A stretch of 37,559 nt of DNA from a virus. A program made the position numbers and the translations under genes. Of this stretch, positions 6,496-13,808 are shown piece after piece. The stretch's first letter is position 1. Each line of letters starts with the position of its first letter. The notes under the pieces are model-generated. The model had not been told where the DNA came from and searched no databases. It saw only the letters and a program-made list of their open reading frames with translations. The DNA is taken from positions 1-37,559 of IMG/VR virus record IMGVR_UViG_3300027983_000042; one strand, written 5' to 3'.

Positions 6496-6779
6496 TGTGG
6501 CGTCTCTTCTTCTGGTCGTTCTCGTAGTAGTGGGTTTTTACCCTCGCGCATCAATGCACCAACAACCCGTTCTGCCACATCAAAGTCGCCACCATAGCTC
6601 CGCGCAACTTCGTAGTGCCAGGGACTTGGATATATGTAACCCGTACCATCCCTTGTTGGGTATCCAGTTTTGTCAAACCCCAACGGGAACATGGTTGCAG
6701 TTATCACTACCGCTCCGTGCTTGCCAGCTTCCTTATATATCACCGCAGTAGCATCAGAGTCTAACCATAGGTCATGCAT
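6492..6779 (-). CDS. Hypothetical protein, replication region
   Basis: 95 residues. The ATG overlaps the stop of the preceding gene within ATGCATGA, and the stop overlaps a following ATG. The protein appears globular, with aromatic and Gly residues (FDKTGYPTRDGTGYIYP, WHYEVARSYGG) and a charged C-terminus. No family is recognised. It belongs to the minus-strand block that also holds the two replication-like genes. Confidence 0.65.
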   Translation of the reverse strand: MHDLWLDSDATAVIYKEAGKHGAVVITATMFPLGFDKTGYPTRDGTGYIYPSPWHYEVARSYGGDFDVAERVVGALMREGKNPLLRERPEEETPQ

Positions 6780-7245
6780 GGGATGTTGGGTTCATGTCAT
6801 GCATCCTCTCCCTTTCGTATTGGGCGACAGTCTTCTCGTACTCCGTAACGAAGTGGGTCCGGTCAAAGTTTGTGCTGAGTCCGTAGGCTTGGTTGCCTAG
6901 CTTCATCATCACTCTCCCCAGGCAGGCATGGATTGGTTTGGTCAACGGTACTCCTGTATTGGCCATCTGAGTGATTGTCTGTAGGGTTGCCCAGGCTTCC
7001 AGGCTAGAGGGGATGGTGTCCTTGCTTAACTTCTCAATAACTAGCTTTCTTATCTGCCCAGGGGTAGGGAGGTAGATACTCTGAGTGGTCAGGTCTAGGA
7101 AGGACTCATACACCACCGTCATGTCATAACTGCCTAGTAAGTCCTCCCATACTGTGAAGACGTCCTCTTGGCTTGTCTTATACAGTGTTTGGTTATGGGC
7201 GGCATAGGCTTTCTTTACTAAAGCTCTTACTTCTTCTTTAGTCAT
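6772..7245 (-). CDS. Putative helicase-loader or loader-inhibitor-like protein
   Basis: 157 residues. The N-terminal half (WEDLLGSYDMTVVYESFLD, then LPTPGQIRKLV) resembles the small all-helical phage proteins related to SPP1 G39P, which bind the host or phage helicase loader. The signature is a Trp-containing helix followed by a P-x-P-x-(D/Q)-I segment. The C-terminal half (GRVMMKLGNQAYGL) is consistent with an extended member. The neighbour at 7325-7717 resembles a replisome-organiser fragment, which supports a replication role. Sequence similarity is weak by eye. Confidence 0.5.
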   Translation of the reverse strand: MTKEEVRALVKKAYAAHNQTLYKTSQEDVFTVWEDLLGSYDMTVVYESFLDLTTQSIYLPTPGQIRKLVIEKLSKDTIPSSLEAWATLQTITQMANTGVPLTKPIHACLGRVMMKLGNQAYGLSTNFDRTHFVTEYEKTVAQYERERMHDMNPTSHA

Positions 7246-7328
7246 AGCTTCCCTGCTCTTGGAACATTGTACTTTTTAATTAGCGCCGCCGTCGCCGACT
7301 CAACTTTCTTACGTGGCTTGGTCATCAT
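7242..7328 (-). CDS. 28-residue basic micro-gene
   Basis: Starts at the ATGATG that overlaps the previous stop and ends in TGA overlapping the next gene's ATG. The peptide MMTKPRKKVESATAALIKKY is basic and helical. Its coupling at both ends suggests a genuine translated link in the operon, either a small DNA-interacting peptide or only a ribosome bridge. Confidence 0.45.
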   Translation of the reverse strand: MMTKPRKKVESATAALIKKYNVPRAGKL

Positions 7329-7717
7329 CCACCACCGTCAATGTCTATGAACCGTTCGGTGTGTTCTGCATCCCTGAAGATGAGCTCAATCGAGTTATAC
7401 ATTTTGCTTCCCGGGTTATGTCCCATGTGCCAGTCGGATAAAGAACATCCTTTGATGGCTTCCATGCAGGCCGCGACCCCGTACTGGTTGATGCCCCTTG
7501 CTAAGTAAGCGCGCCGGTTATCGTCCAATTTGGCCCGTGCCCTCCCGTGCATCTCTATCCAGTAGCTAAAGAGGAATTCTACATCTTCAGCGGGGACTTT
7601 GTCAATGAAAGAAAGTGGCGCTCTTTTGCCTTTAGATTTTCCTTTTTGAGCCGGCACAGTCTTCACCCGTCTACTAATAACCATTGAACTAGAAACATCT
7701 CTTTCCACCACCGTCAT
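7325..7717 (-). CDS. Putative replisome-organiser-type / DNA-binding protein
   Basis: 130 residues from ATG at 7717; an internal ATG at 7684 is an alternative. A Lys/Arg-rich segment (KGKSKGKRAP) precedes a helical domain (FLFSYWIEMHGRARAKL). The C-terminal motif CSLSDWHMGHNPGSKMYNSI followed by ELIFRDAEHTERF closely resembles a motif at the C-terminus of phage replication or HTH proteins (GC-L-x-x-H-MG-NP-G-K-Y, IELI-RD). It lies next to the 22-bp tandem repeats at 7941-8006, which it might bind. The C-terminal IDGGG is encoded by a copy of the dispersed GACGGTGGTGG repeat. Confidence 0.6.
   Translation of the reverse strand: MTVVERDVSSSMVISRRVKTVPAQKGKSKGKRAPLSFIDKVPAEDVEFLFSYWIEMHGRARAKLDDNRRAYLARGINQYGVAACMEAIKGCSLSDWHMGHNPGSKMYNSIELIFRDAEHTERFIDIDGGG
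7328..7340 (-). repeat. GACGGTGGTGGA repeat, copy 2
   Basis: Encodes the IDGGG end of the gene stopping at 7325 and lies next to the start of the micro-gene at 7328. The AAG end is replaced by TGATG. Confidence 0.75.
7701..7715 (-). repeat. GACGGTGGTGGAAAG repeat, copy 3
   Basis: Exact copy beginning inside the ATG at 7717, so it forms codons 2-6 of that reading frame. Confidence 0.8.
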
Positions 7718-7940
7718 AGTAGTACCATCCTTTTGTAGTTGTCAATGTTAAATCCACAACGATTGGGACTATAAAAAACACTTTGAAGGGAGTTCGAGGG
7801 AAACTTTACCCGGAATCTGCCTTCGGATGGGCAACTTGAAGCAGACCCCCTGATGTGGAGGTTAATGCGAACCCATGGGGTTTGGCGCGCCATTAAGTTG
7901 TGTGCGTCACTGTAGCGTGGCGGCAGATGAAAGCCCGTAC

Positions 7941-8006
7941 GTTCGCGCTGCATTCGTGTAACTTTTGTGCGCGATTTGTGTGACGGTTGTGCGCGATTTG
8001 TGTAAC
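7941..8006 (-). repeat. Three tandem 22-bp iteron-like repeats
   Basis: Contiguous units lie at 7941-7962, 7963-7984 and 7985-8006. Units 2 and 3 share TGTGCGCGATTTGTGT read on the plus strand. Unit 1 is degenerate (GCGCTGCATTCGTGTAAC). Each ends in GT(G/A)AC. The 22-bp period is close to two helical turns, as in iterons bound by replication initiators. They sit about 220 bases upstream of the putative replisome-organiser gene. Confidence 0.7.
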
Positions 8007-8035
8007 AGTGTTTTAACAGTTGCAACTTGTGAAAC

Positions 8036-8050
8036 CTTTCCGCCACCGTC
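8036..8050 (-). repeat. GACGGTGGCGGAAAG repeat, copy 4
   Basis: One-base variant, 30 bases from the 22-bp tandem repeats in the candidate origin. Confidence 0.78.
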
Positions 8051-8433
8051 AATAAAATAGGGACCCGTGCATACCCCCGGGGGGTTACCCATCCCGTGCA
8101 TCCCACGGGGCCCCGGAGAAGCCGCGGGATGCTCAAAAAGTTGTCTTTTTTGCGATTTTTGCTGGGGGCCCCCCTCCTGAGCGCCGTCCCCTTAAAAAAA
8201 GTCGGAATAGTTGCGTATTCTGAAGACGTATTTGTGCCATGATTTCTAATGCCGGCGGGATTGGGGGTTTTCATCCCTTTCTCCCCAGTCCCAAAGGCAC
8301 CGGTTATCAAGGTTGTTGGTACTTCACCTACCGCTAAACGACCGAGGTAGCCCAGCGTTCCTCTCTGGGGTAAGATGCACCGTCGTAGGTGGTTTTGGTG
8401 GCACCATGGCAACAGCACCCCCAGAGGGGCTCG

Positions 8434-8448
8434 CTTTACACCACCGTC
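8434..8448 (-). repeat. GACGGTGGTGTAAAG repeat, copy 5
   Basis: One-base variant located 8 bases after the stop of the gene ending at 8456. Confidence 0.75.
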
Positions 8449-8455
8449 AATATTA

Positions 8456-8812
8456 TTAGAAGACCCAAGCGCCTGGCGGGTCGTTCTCAATCTTTTCAGC
8501 AATTTCGGCAACCATGTCGACCATAATTCCTTGCCAGGCATTTTGTTGCTGTGAATCATCATTTAGTTGCTCCGTTTGTCTAATAATTTCATGGAGGGTT
8601 TTATCTGAGTAGACTGCTATATACGAGTTGTCGTCCGCTCCCTTGAACAGAACCGGTTCTTTTTCGCCGGCCAGCGCATCGGGGTGAACATGTAATGCTT
8701 TAAAGATGTTAACGCCGTCTGATGCGATAAACAACATGTTGTGTACAAATTCTGTATTAATATCATTAATTTCATTCATCAGCTGTTTACGTACCCCGGG
8801 GTTGAAGGTCAT
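8456..8812 (-). CDS. Hypothetical protein, replication region
   Basis: 118 residues from ATG at 8812 with AAAGGGG 7 bases upstream; upstream in-frame ATGs (8845, 8953) have no ribosome site. The sequence is mostly helical and acidic (VRKQLMNEINDINTEFVHNM), with a central segment DNSYIAVYSDKTLHEIIRQT. No family is recognised. GACGGTGGTGG repeat copies lie just before its start (8822-8836) and just after its stop (8434-8448), bracketing the gene. Confidence 0.6.
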   Translation of the reverse strand: MTFNPGVRKQLMNEINDINTEFVHNMLFIASDGVNIFKALHVHPDALAGEKEPVLFKGADDNSYIAVYSDKTLHEIIRQTEQLNDDSQQQNAWQGIMVDMVAEIAEKIENDPPGAWVF

Positions 8813-8821
8813 ATCAAACCC

Positions 8822-8836
8822 CTTTCCACCATCGTC
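8822..8836 (-). repeat. GACGATGGTGGAAAG repeat, copy 6
   Basis: One-base variant ahead of the gene starting at 8812; a partial TACGGTGGTG copy follows at about 8851-8860. Confidence 0.75.
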
Positions 8837-8895
8837 ATTAAACATAGGCACCACCGTAGTAGGCTGAGGTCGTACCCACAACCAGGAGGGACCAA

Positions 8896-9180
8896 ATGAC
8901 AGCGAAGAAATTCCGCAACGGAGACTGGATGCCAATGCCCGGGGATAAGTCATTCCGCCGGCAGACCAGGACCAGGAGGCTATACCGAGTGGGGGTATTG
9001 GGATTACTCTTGACCATATTGGCCCATGCCGGGTTGTACTGGCTCGCCCTATGGGCTCTACGTGATGCTGGAGCTATCACATGGGACATCGCCTGGTGGA
9101 GGCTGAACATCATCGCTGCTACTAGCGTCATCATCAAGTTGTGGATGAACGTCATTCTAGTTCGGAAGAATCCAGAATAA
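8896..9180 (+). CDS. Two-helix membrane protein on the opposite strand
   Basis: 94 residues; AGGAGGG lies 5 bases before the ATG, one of the best ribosome sites in the window. A basic N-terminus (KKF, then RRQTRTRRLYR) is followed by two hydrophobic segments (about residues 34-56 and 65-87), so an N-in, C-in topology is likely. It is a lone plus-strand gene inside a minus-strand block and overlaps the neighbour ending at 9152 by 29 bases. Possibly a superinfection-exclusion or lysis accessory protein; this is inferred only from its topology and isolation. Confidence 0.7.
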   Translation: MTAKKFRNGDWMPMPGDKSFRRQTRTRRLYRVGVLGLLLTILAHAGLYWLALWALRDAGAITWDIAWWRLNIIAATSVIIKLWMNVILVRKNPE

Positions 9181-9370
9181 TCGCCTCTTCGGCGAAGACG
9201 TCGAGTACTCGGCACTTGTTCAGCTTTGACAGTGTGTCGGCATAAGATTTACCAATTACCATCGCGGCATCAAGGTCGCCGGCTTTACAGATGACCTTGT
9301 CTATCCATACTGAGCCAACCTCGGCGCCGTGGCCCTTAGCGAGAGTCACCGATATCTCATAGTGGCTCAT
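9152..9370 (-). CDS. Small hypothetical protein
   Basis: 72 residues with alternating strands and helices (YEISVTLAKG, VWIDKVIC, AAMVIGKSYADTLSKL) and an acidic tail. The ATG overlaps the stop of the previous gene (ATGA). Its 3' end overlaps the convergent membrane-protein gene. No family is recognised. Confidence 0.6.
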   Translation of the reverse strand: MSHYEISVTLAKGHGAEVGSVWIDKVICKAGDLDAAMVIGKSYADTLSKLNKCRVLDVFAEEAIILDSSELE

Positions 9371-9573
9371 ATTGTCTCAATGGTAATCAACCGGATGTCG
9401 AGCAGGACATCTGTCATCTCGCGTGACGTGACTAATTCACACTTTGAGATAAGTGACAGTGTTTTATCAACTACATCGGCTATGCGCTTGAGCTGGCCGG
9501 CCGGTATCGCCGGCGGCAGTGGTAGTTCCTCAAGTAGTTCTTCAAGTAAATCTTTTGTATTCATCGTATTCAT
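9367..9573 (-). CDS. Small helical hypothetical protein
   Basis: 68 residues, Leu/Glu-rich N-terminus (DLLEELLEELPLPPAIPAG) and helical remainder. The leader CCTAATAGAAAAGGGAT resembles the CTACTAgAAAnGGAG leader of the 12-29 kb genes, and TAAGAT at about 9614-9619 fits its -10, but no ATCCGGAGAA box is present. It is coupled by ATGA to the next gene. Confidence 0.6.
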   Translation of the reverse strand: MNTMNTKDLLEELLEELPLPPAIPAGQLKRIADVVDKTLSLISKCELVTSREMTDVLLDIRLITIETI

Positions 9574-9619
9574 TATATCCCTTTTCTATTAGGTATTCAT
9601 ATTGTCTATCTTATCGCCC

Positions 9620-9732
9620 TATAATGAATGTCCACCAGTGGGCGCGAGGATGGCTTATCCTGCAAGCGCCCACCGGACGGACCTGGTCCTGGGAGAGACC
9701 AGTGCCGAAGGTCAGGGGGGACCTCCAACATT
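9620..9732 (-). other. Intergenic hairpins downstream of the VWA gene
   Basis: No gene is visible. Two short inverted repeats (CTGGTC/GACCAG at about 9683-9704 and AGGTC/GACCT at about 9709-9725) lie just after the VWA gene's stop on its strand. They could fold into terminator-like or transcript-stabilising stems, although neither is followed by a clear T-run. A TAAGAT near 9614-9619 probably serves the gene starting at 9573. Confidence 0.4.
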
Positions 9733-11217
9733 TTATTGTGGCAATCGTACTCCGTTCTGTCGTTGCCACACATTTGCAAACATCGGTGGCCATACTCGCT
9801 TTGCCTTGACACCGCGTTGCATACCTTTGAGAAGTGCCACTGCCTCATCAACGTGTGGCACAACGACTACATTGTTCTTGAGGCAGGTCTTGACACACTG
9901 TATTACCAGTTGTTCAAAGTTGCCACCAGTCATTCCCTGCACCCCACCGTCTGTCACCCATACTACTGGCGCCGATGAACGTTGCCTCTGCTTTATTGCC
10001 CACTCCAATGCTGGATGGTCGACGCCGTTGTTTTGATTCGCTTTTGGCAACACGGCACACATCTTGCCTTTTTCTGCGAGTATCCAAAGATTCGGATGTT
10101 CTTTGCCACACTCCGAATACATTGCAACGGTCGCGCCCGGTGCCGCTTCTACAATCTGGCGGATTTGAGCGTGAGAGAATGACATTGACCCACTCGCGTC
10201 AATCAGCACGACACCGCCCTTACCTCTGACGATTCGGTCAAAGATTTTTTTATCGGGGTCAGTGTAGATACGAGTGAGGCGACGGGGATTTTTTCCGATA
10301 TCGGTAGCGATTCGCTTTTTGCCAAGATTACCTTTTGTGATTTTTGGCATTGGCTCGCGCTGGATTCGTAATTCGCCCCAAGACGGAATATGACCAGTCG
10401 GTTTTGTTGGCTTGATTTTTTCAAGGTCTTTTTTTATTCCGTCACCCTCGTCTGGTTCACCGCCCTCGCCGTGGCCAGGCTCTGTCTCATCGGATTCATC
10501 CGTTTTTTCCTCGCCGGTTTTGCCCTCACCCTTTTTTTCATCGTCATCTTTTTTGTCAGGGTTGAAGTCCATAAGTCTGTCTACCCATTCTGCAATCCGT
10601 TCGGTGTGAGCGAAACCTCGTGGGAATAGACCGGTTCCGTGGTCAATTACAGTAGACGTGAGAGTACCTGTTTGTTCGGCAGTTTTCATTTCTTTAAGTG
10701 CTTGCTTGCCGATACCCAATAGCAATTTGCCCCACTGTCGGTCGCCTCTACGGATACCAGTGAGGAATGATTTATGCGCGGCAGTGCCGACAGTAGCAAT
10801 GCACATCTGAATTGCACTACTCCAATCGCGAAGTGCCACACACTTTTCGCCGTCGGCCTGCTCGCTACCGTCTGTGAGATACTTGCTCATGTCAAAGCCC
10901 GCTTTCGTGCAAAGGTAATTGACGCGCAATTCCTCTGTAACCATTAAAGCCTTGTGAGTAGCGACCTTACGATTTATCCACTGCAACATATCATTTGCAG
11001 GTGACACTTTTGCGTGCATCATCTCATGCGCCCTAATCGCGCGTGAGAATTCAGTGTCCTCGCCCGGTGCCAACATTTCTCGTGTGACAACATTCGTCTG
11101 TGGCACTCCACGACGTGGCGCACAATCCCCAACACGCCATTTGCCGTGTTGCACATCGTCACGCGATAGCAATTCCGGATACGGAGTGTGAGTGATTTTT
11201 TTAGTTAAGGTAGCCAT
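9733..11217 (-). CDS. VWA-domain protein with HExxH metallopeptidase-like motif
   Basis: 494 residues from ATG at 11217, with GAGG 9 bases upstream (GTG 11223 is an alternative). HEMMH at 64-68, followed by TEELRVNYL near 94, resembles the zinc site of VWA-like M78-type peptidases. A charged Asp/Glu/Lys-rich linker spans about 220-270. The VWA domain starts with the MIDAS motif DASGS (340-344), with a later DGG that may complete the metal site. The layout recalls CobT-like partners of MoxR/CobS AAA+ ATPases, and such an ATPase is encoded just upstream. Probably an ATP-driven remodelling or protease complex in the cytoplasm. Confidence 0.8.
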   Translation of the reverse strand: MATLTKKITHTPYPELLSRDDVQHGKWRVGDCAPRRGVPQTNVVTREMLAPGEDTEFSRAIRAHEMMHAKVSPANDMLQWINRKVATHKALMVTEELRVNYLCTKAGFDMSKYLTDGSEQADGEKCVALRDWSSAIQMCIATVGTAAHKSFLTGIRRGDRQWGKLLLGIGKQALKEMKTAEQTGTLTSTVIDHGTGLFPRGFAHTERIAEWVDRLMDFNPDKKDDDEKKGEGKTGEEKTDESDETEPGHGEGGEPDEGDGIKKDLEKIKPTKPTGHIPSWGELRIQREPMPKITKGNLGKKRIATDIGKNPRRLTRIYTDPDKKIFDRIVRGKGGVVLIDASGSMSFSHAQIRQIVEAAPGATVAMYSECGKEHPNLWILAEKGKMCAVLPKANQNNGVDHPALEWAIKQRQRSSAPVVWVTDGGVQGMTGGNFEQLVIQCVKTCLKNNVVVVPHVDEAVALLKGMQRGVKAKRVWPPMFANVWQRQNGVRLPQ

Positions 11218-11219
11218 TA

Positions 11220-11942
11220 TCACACCGCCTCAATCTTTATCGCGTCAAGGATACTTGAGGCCCTGTCACCGAATGTTAATTCGGCGGCACGCTCCAAGCC
11301 GAGCACTGTTCGCAACTTGTCAAAGTCGTAGAATGCTCGCAATGAGATTCTGCGCTCGCCTGCGTCTGCCGAACGAATTGCCATTGGGCGAAGGTCCGGC
11401 GAGAGACGCTTGAGTGCGTTTGGATGAGGCTCGTTGATACGGATACGAATTGGGAACCTGTCCGCGAGTGACGTCGGCAGTTCATTCATATCCTCTACGT
11501 TGGTCGTCATAATGCACGAGAATCCGTCAAGCGGTTTAAGTATCTCGTTGGTAGTCGGATGATTCCACGAGGCTGATTCTGGAGAGTCAAGCATTGAGAG
11601 AAGTGTGGCGGCAACATCGCCACCAGCCTTGTCAATTTCATCTGCAATTAAACGACCGCCGTTTATTCCGTTGCCTTTCCAGGCGAGAAGTGCGGCGCCG
11701 TAATTCCATTTCAATTGACCAGTGTCGGTCTGCATGAAGTGACCCTCAACATTTGCACTTGTCATGTCCTCTGCGCAGACAAGACGGTGTGCCCCTGCCT
11801 CTACGTTGCCCATTGTGAGACCAGCGAATGTCTTGCCGATTCCCGATGGTCCGTAAAGGATGATTCTGTCAATGCCCGAATTGAGGCAGTCGTCCAGTGC
11901 CTGCCAGCAGGCTGGAAGTGCGGATGTGTCTTTTGTAGCCAT
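11220..11942 (-). CDS. MoxR/CobS-like AAA+ ATPase
   Basis: 240 residues. Walker A GPSGIGKT (31-38), Walker B LIADEID (98-104), a sensor-1 TTN near 146 and SLADRFPIRIR with an Arg-finger-like Arg are all present. Length and order match the compact MoxR/CobS group, which works with VWA proteins to remodel or insert metal into targets. The stop is 2-3 bases from the VWA gene start. Transcription should begin at the promoter at 11986-12014, with an unusually long leader of about 40 bases containing CTACTAAACAAGGGG. Confidence 0.88.
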   Translation of the reverse strand: MATKDTSALPACWQALDDCLNSGIDRIILYGPSGIGKTFAGLTMGNVEAGAHRLVCAEDMTSANVEGHFMQTDTGQLKWNYGAALLAWKGNGINGGRLIADEIDKAGGDVAATLLSMLDSPESASWNHPTTNEILKPLDGFSCIMTTNVEDMNELPTSLADRFPIRIRINEPHPNALKRLSPDLRPMAIRSADAGERRISLRAFYDFDKLRTVLGLERAAELTFGDRASSILDAIKIEAV

Positions 11943-11985
11943 TTTGTTTACCCCTTGTTTAGTAGTTGTTTTTGCTTACTTACCC

Positions 11986-12014
11986 AATCTAGTCCACTGC
12001 GTGTTTCTCCGGAT
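11986..12014 (-). promoter_or_regulatory. Shared-box promoter of the MoxR-VWA operon
   Basis: Box ATCCGGAGAAACACGCA, 6-base gap, -10 TAGATT. The CTACTA leader element lies further downstream than usual, adding about 14 bases of leader. Confidence 0.8.
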
Positions 12015-12058
12015 TCCTATATTCCCTAGCATTCACCGCTGTTTGCTATCATTTGATT

Positions 12059-12304
12059 ATGCAAAAACCTTCCTTTAGCTATGTCACAACCAAAGATTTG
12101 GCCGTAACATCCGAGACGAAAGAAACATCTAAAAGTGTTTCATCCGCAATCGGCGTCATAGCACAAAAAATTGTTGTACCGGTTGAGAGTGTTCGGCCGG
12201 CCGCTGACGCAGAAGATGAACCAAAACGCAAACGTAATCCTTTCACTGTCAAAGAAGACGTCATTGAATCAGGCGATGACGTAGTGATATTGAAAACGCT
12301 TTAG
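12059..12304 (+). CDS. Small hypothetical protein, possibly leaderless
   Basis: 81 residues from ATG at 12059 (TTG 12053 is in frame). Ser/Thr-rich N-terminus, Ala/Val-rich middle, and a basic patch KRKRNPF near residue 60. TATCAT lies exactly 6 bases before the ATG, so a leaderless mRNA is likely, though without the shared upstream box. It ends 4 bases into the convergent gene ending at 12301. No family is recognised. Confidence 0.55.
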   Translation: MQKPSFSYVTTKDLAVTSETKETSKSVSSAIGVIAQKIVVPVESVRPAADAEDEPKRKRNPFTVKEDVIESGDDVVILKTL

Positions 12305-12777
12305 GCGTAAACAACCCTTCCCTTTTTCGTCGTCATCACTCCGCCGGCAAATACATTTTTCCAGCGGTCGCCTTCGTTGTCTCGCCAGATTATGTATGAG
12401 CCGACCTCGACGAACGGCGCAAGGGCGGCAAGAAACAAGTCTTGCTGTCCAGACTTTTCATTTGTGTAAACAATGTCTATGAGGTCACCCGTAGCCTCAT
12501 CGTATGTCGTCTCAAACCCAAGTTCTTTCATAAGGCTATCAAAGTTCAGGCAGGTCTCTGGATAGTTTGCATCCATCCATGAGAACCATTTGGCAGGATG
12601 GTGGTTCATCCCCTCTGGGCGTGGGTCACCGGGTGACACTTTATCCGCTCCGTAATGACCACCACCGCGCTTGACCGCATCGTTGTCGTTGAGACGACAC
12701 ATGACTTTATATGCCACATCAAGGTTTGCCGCCTTGATATGGAATATGGATTCCTCTGATTCAACGTAATATCCCAT
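12301..12777 (-). CDS. Hypothetical actinophage protein
   Basis: 158 residues from ATG at 12777 with TGGAGA 5 bases upstream; ATG 12789 overlaps that site and was rejected. An N-terminal beta-alpha segment (YYVESEESIFHIKAANLDV) and a conserved-looking HPAKWFSWMDANYPE followed by the C-terminal segment VEVGSYIIWRDNEGDRWKNVF suggest a globular domain seen in other actinophages, but its role is unknown. Transcribed from the shared-box promoter at 12807-12835. Confidence 0.7.
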   Translation of the reverse strand: MGYYVESEESIFHIKAANLDVAYKVMCRLNDNDAVKRGGGHYGADKVSPGDPRPEGMNHHPAKWFSWMDANYPETCLNFDSLMKELGFETTYDEATGDLIDIVYTNEKSGQQDLFLAALAPFVEVGSYIIWRDNEGDRWKNVFAGGVMTTKKGRVVYA

Positions 12778-12806
12778 TTCGTTCTCCATTTCTAGTAGTT
12801 GCCAAG

Positions 12807-12835
12807 AGTGTATAGGGGTGCGCTGTTCTCCGGAT
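12807..12835 (-). promoter_or_regulatory. Shared-box promoter
   Basis: Box ATCCGGAGAACAGCGCA, 6 bases, -10 TACACT; CTACTA follows 8 bases after the -10, then TGGAGA and the ATG at 12777. Confidence 0.85.
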
Positions 12836-13719
12836 TACCCCTTACTAGGTGTGCAAAGAGCCGGCATTGAGACAGTGCCATCGTATCCGCGATGGATGCG
12901 AATGCGATTTCCTTTGACGAAGTGGTTGAATGCGTTTATATAGTTGCCCAGGTGCACGGCTGCCTTCTGGCCGGCCACGCTGGGCGTGCGGCGAATCAAG
13001 AAATTGCGAAGTGCAAGAATTGGCGAGTCGGCATTCATTCCCTCACCCGTAGCCATTTTCGTAACAAAGTTTTCAATTAGCTCTTTGTTATGACCAGCAC
13101 CTAGTGCCATTAGTACCAATGCTGTCCACGCGGTGCGATTACCAAGCTTCTGCCCATCATAAATAGGTCGGATGATACGAACTGCCCAATCGAGTTCTTC
13201 TGCATGCTTCTTCGCATAGTTCACGATGTCTTGCTTTGTCACAAGTTCTGTCATCTCTGCGGAGTTGAATGGATTTAATCCAGCCTCAAGAACTTGAACC
13301 AAACGTGCTACTGGTGCAATATGACCTGAACTTGCATAGCCGATTTTATTCAGTGCATCTCCGATGTTGCGCTTTAGTCCACTGTCAAGAACCGTGAATG
13401 CTTCTTTCGGTAGACCGGTAACGACGAGCTGTTGTTTCATCGTTTTTCCGGATTCAACACAACCGGTCAAACGATGCTGACCATCAAGAAGTGAACCATC
13501 AACGGCGAACTTAATTGCTTCACCAGTGACCTGCCACTGCTTGCGGTTGAGTTGCTCTGCGATACCAAGCACACGAGTCTTGCGGATGTTGCGGTTGTCG
13601 TTGTTGAACTTAAGTATTTCTACGGCCATAGCCGGCGTGATGTCAATGAAGAATGCTTCGGGGTGTTTGCTGATTCGCTCAAACCCCAACGATGCAGTGG
13701 TGGGTGTGGTGGTACTCAT
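12835..13719 (-). CDS. ParB/Srx-like nuclease-fold protein
   Basis: 294 residues. The segment IRKTRVLGIAEQLNRKQWQV, then IKFAVDGSLLDGQHRLTGC and VVTGLPKEAFTVLDSG, is the hallmark of phage proteins related to the ParB/sulfiredoxin fold; the DGQHR motif sits at about residues 77-81. The remainder is helical and ends with a basic KGNRIRIHRGYDG. In phages such proteins are thought to bind nucleotide or DNA; no biochemical role can be assigned. The leader has CTATTAGAAAGCAGGA before the ATG. Its promoter region carries a GACGGTGGTGGAAAG copy where others have ATCCGGAGAA. Confidence 0.75.
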   Translation of the reverse strand: MSTTTPTTASLGFERISKHPEAFFIDITPAMAVEILKFNNDNRNIRKTRVLGIAEQLNRKQWQVTGEAIKFAVDGSLLDGQHRLTGCVESGKTMKQQLVVTGLPKEAFTVLDSGLKRNIGDALNKIGYASSGHIAPVARLVQVLEAGLNPFNSAEMTELVTKQDIVNYAKKHAEELDWAVRIIRPIYDGQKLGNRTAWTALVLMALGAGHNKELIENFVTKMATGEGMNADSPILALRNFLIRRTPSVAGQKAAVHLGNYINAFNHFVKGNRIRIHRGYDGTVSMPALCTPSKG

Positions 13720-13760
13720 AATGAGTCCTGCTTTCTAATAGTGATTAGTAATGAGTTCAA

Positions 13761-13794
13761 TGTATAGGGGTGGGTGATGCTTTCCACCACCGTC
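13761..13794 (-). promoter_or_regulatory. Atypical promoter of the ParB-like gene
   Basis: TACATT or TATACA at about 13759-13766 is preceded by CACCCACCCC, which matches the sequence before the -10 of the 12777 gene. In place of the usual box lies GACGGTGGTGGAAAG (13780-13794). It is either a diverged box or a differently regulated promoter. Confidence 0.5.
13780..13794 (-). repeat. GACGGTGGTGGAAAG repeat, copy 7
   Basis: Exact copy in the promoter of the ParB-like gene, just after the stop of the upstream gene (13809). Confidence 0.8.
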
Positions 13795-13808
13795 AAATAA
13801 AAAATGTC

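Larger units (their letters stand above)
7718..8440 (-). other. Gene-poor structured region, candidate replication origin
   Basis: A 720-base stretch without a convincing gene. It holds three tandem 22-bp repeats (7941-8006), GC-rich palindromes (ACCCCCGGGGGG near 8073, GGGGCCCC near 8107, GGGGGCCCCC near 8164), a CCCGTG/CCACGGG hairpin near 8092-8108, a long near-perfect inverted repeat (CCTCTCTGGGG at about 8369 with CCCCAGAGGGG at about 8419), and two dispersed GACGGTGG repeats. A minus-strand frame stays open throughout (stop 7714; a plausible start is ATG 8274 after GGGGAGAAAGGG), but its Arg/Ser/Pro-rich product looks non-coding. Confidence 0.45.

Noticed and set aside
6344-6751. Plus-strand 135-codon ORF with Lys/Glu repeats and a hydrophobic segment
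   Set aside because: It is the antisense of the purine repeat and of the gene at 6492-6779, has no promoter, and its second half is a shadow.
7714-8562. A 282-codon minus-strand open frame across the candidate origin
   Set aside because: Composition is rich in Arg, Ser, Pro and Asn, it runs through tandem repeats and palindromes, and it overlaps a better gene. A start at 8274 has a fair ribosome site and the stop overlaps the next ATG, so it is kept only as a remark.
9602-10036. Plus-strand 144-codon ORF antisense to the VWA gene
   Set aside because: Cys/Thr/Pro-rich shadow of a gene with clear motifs.
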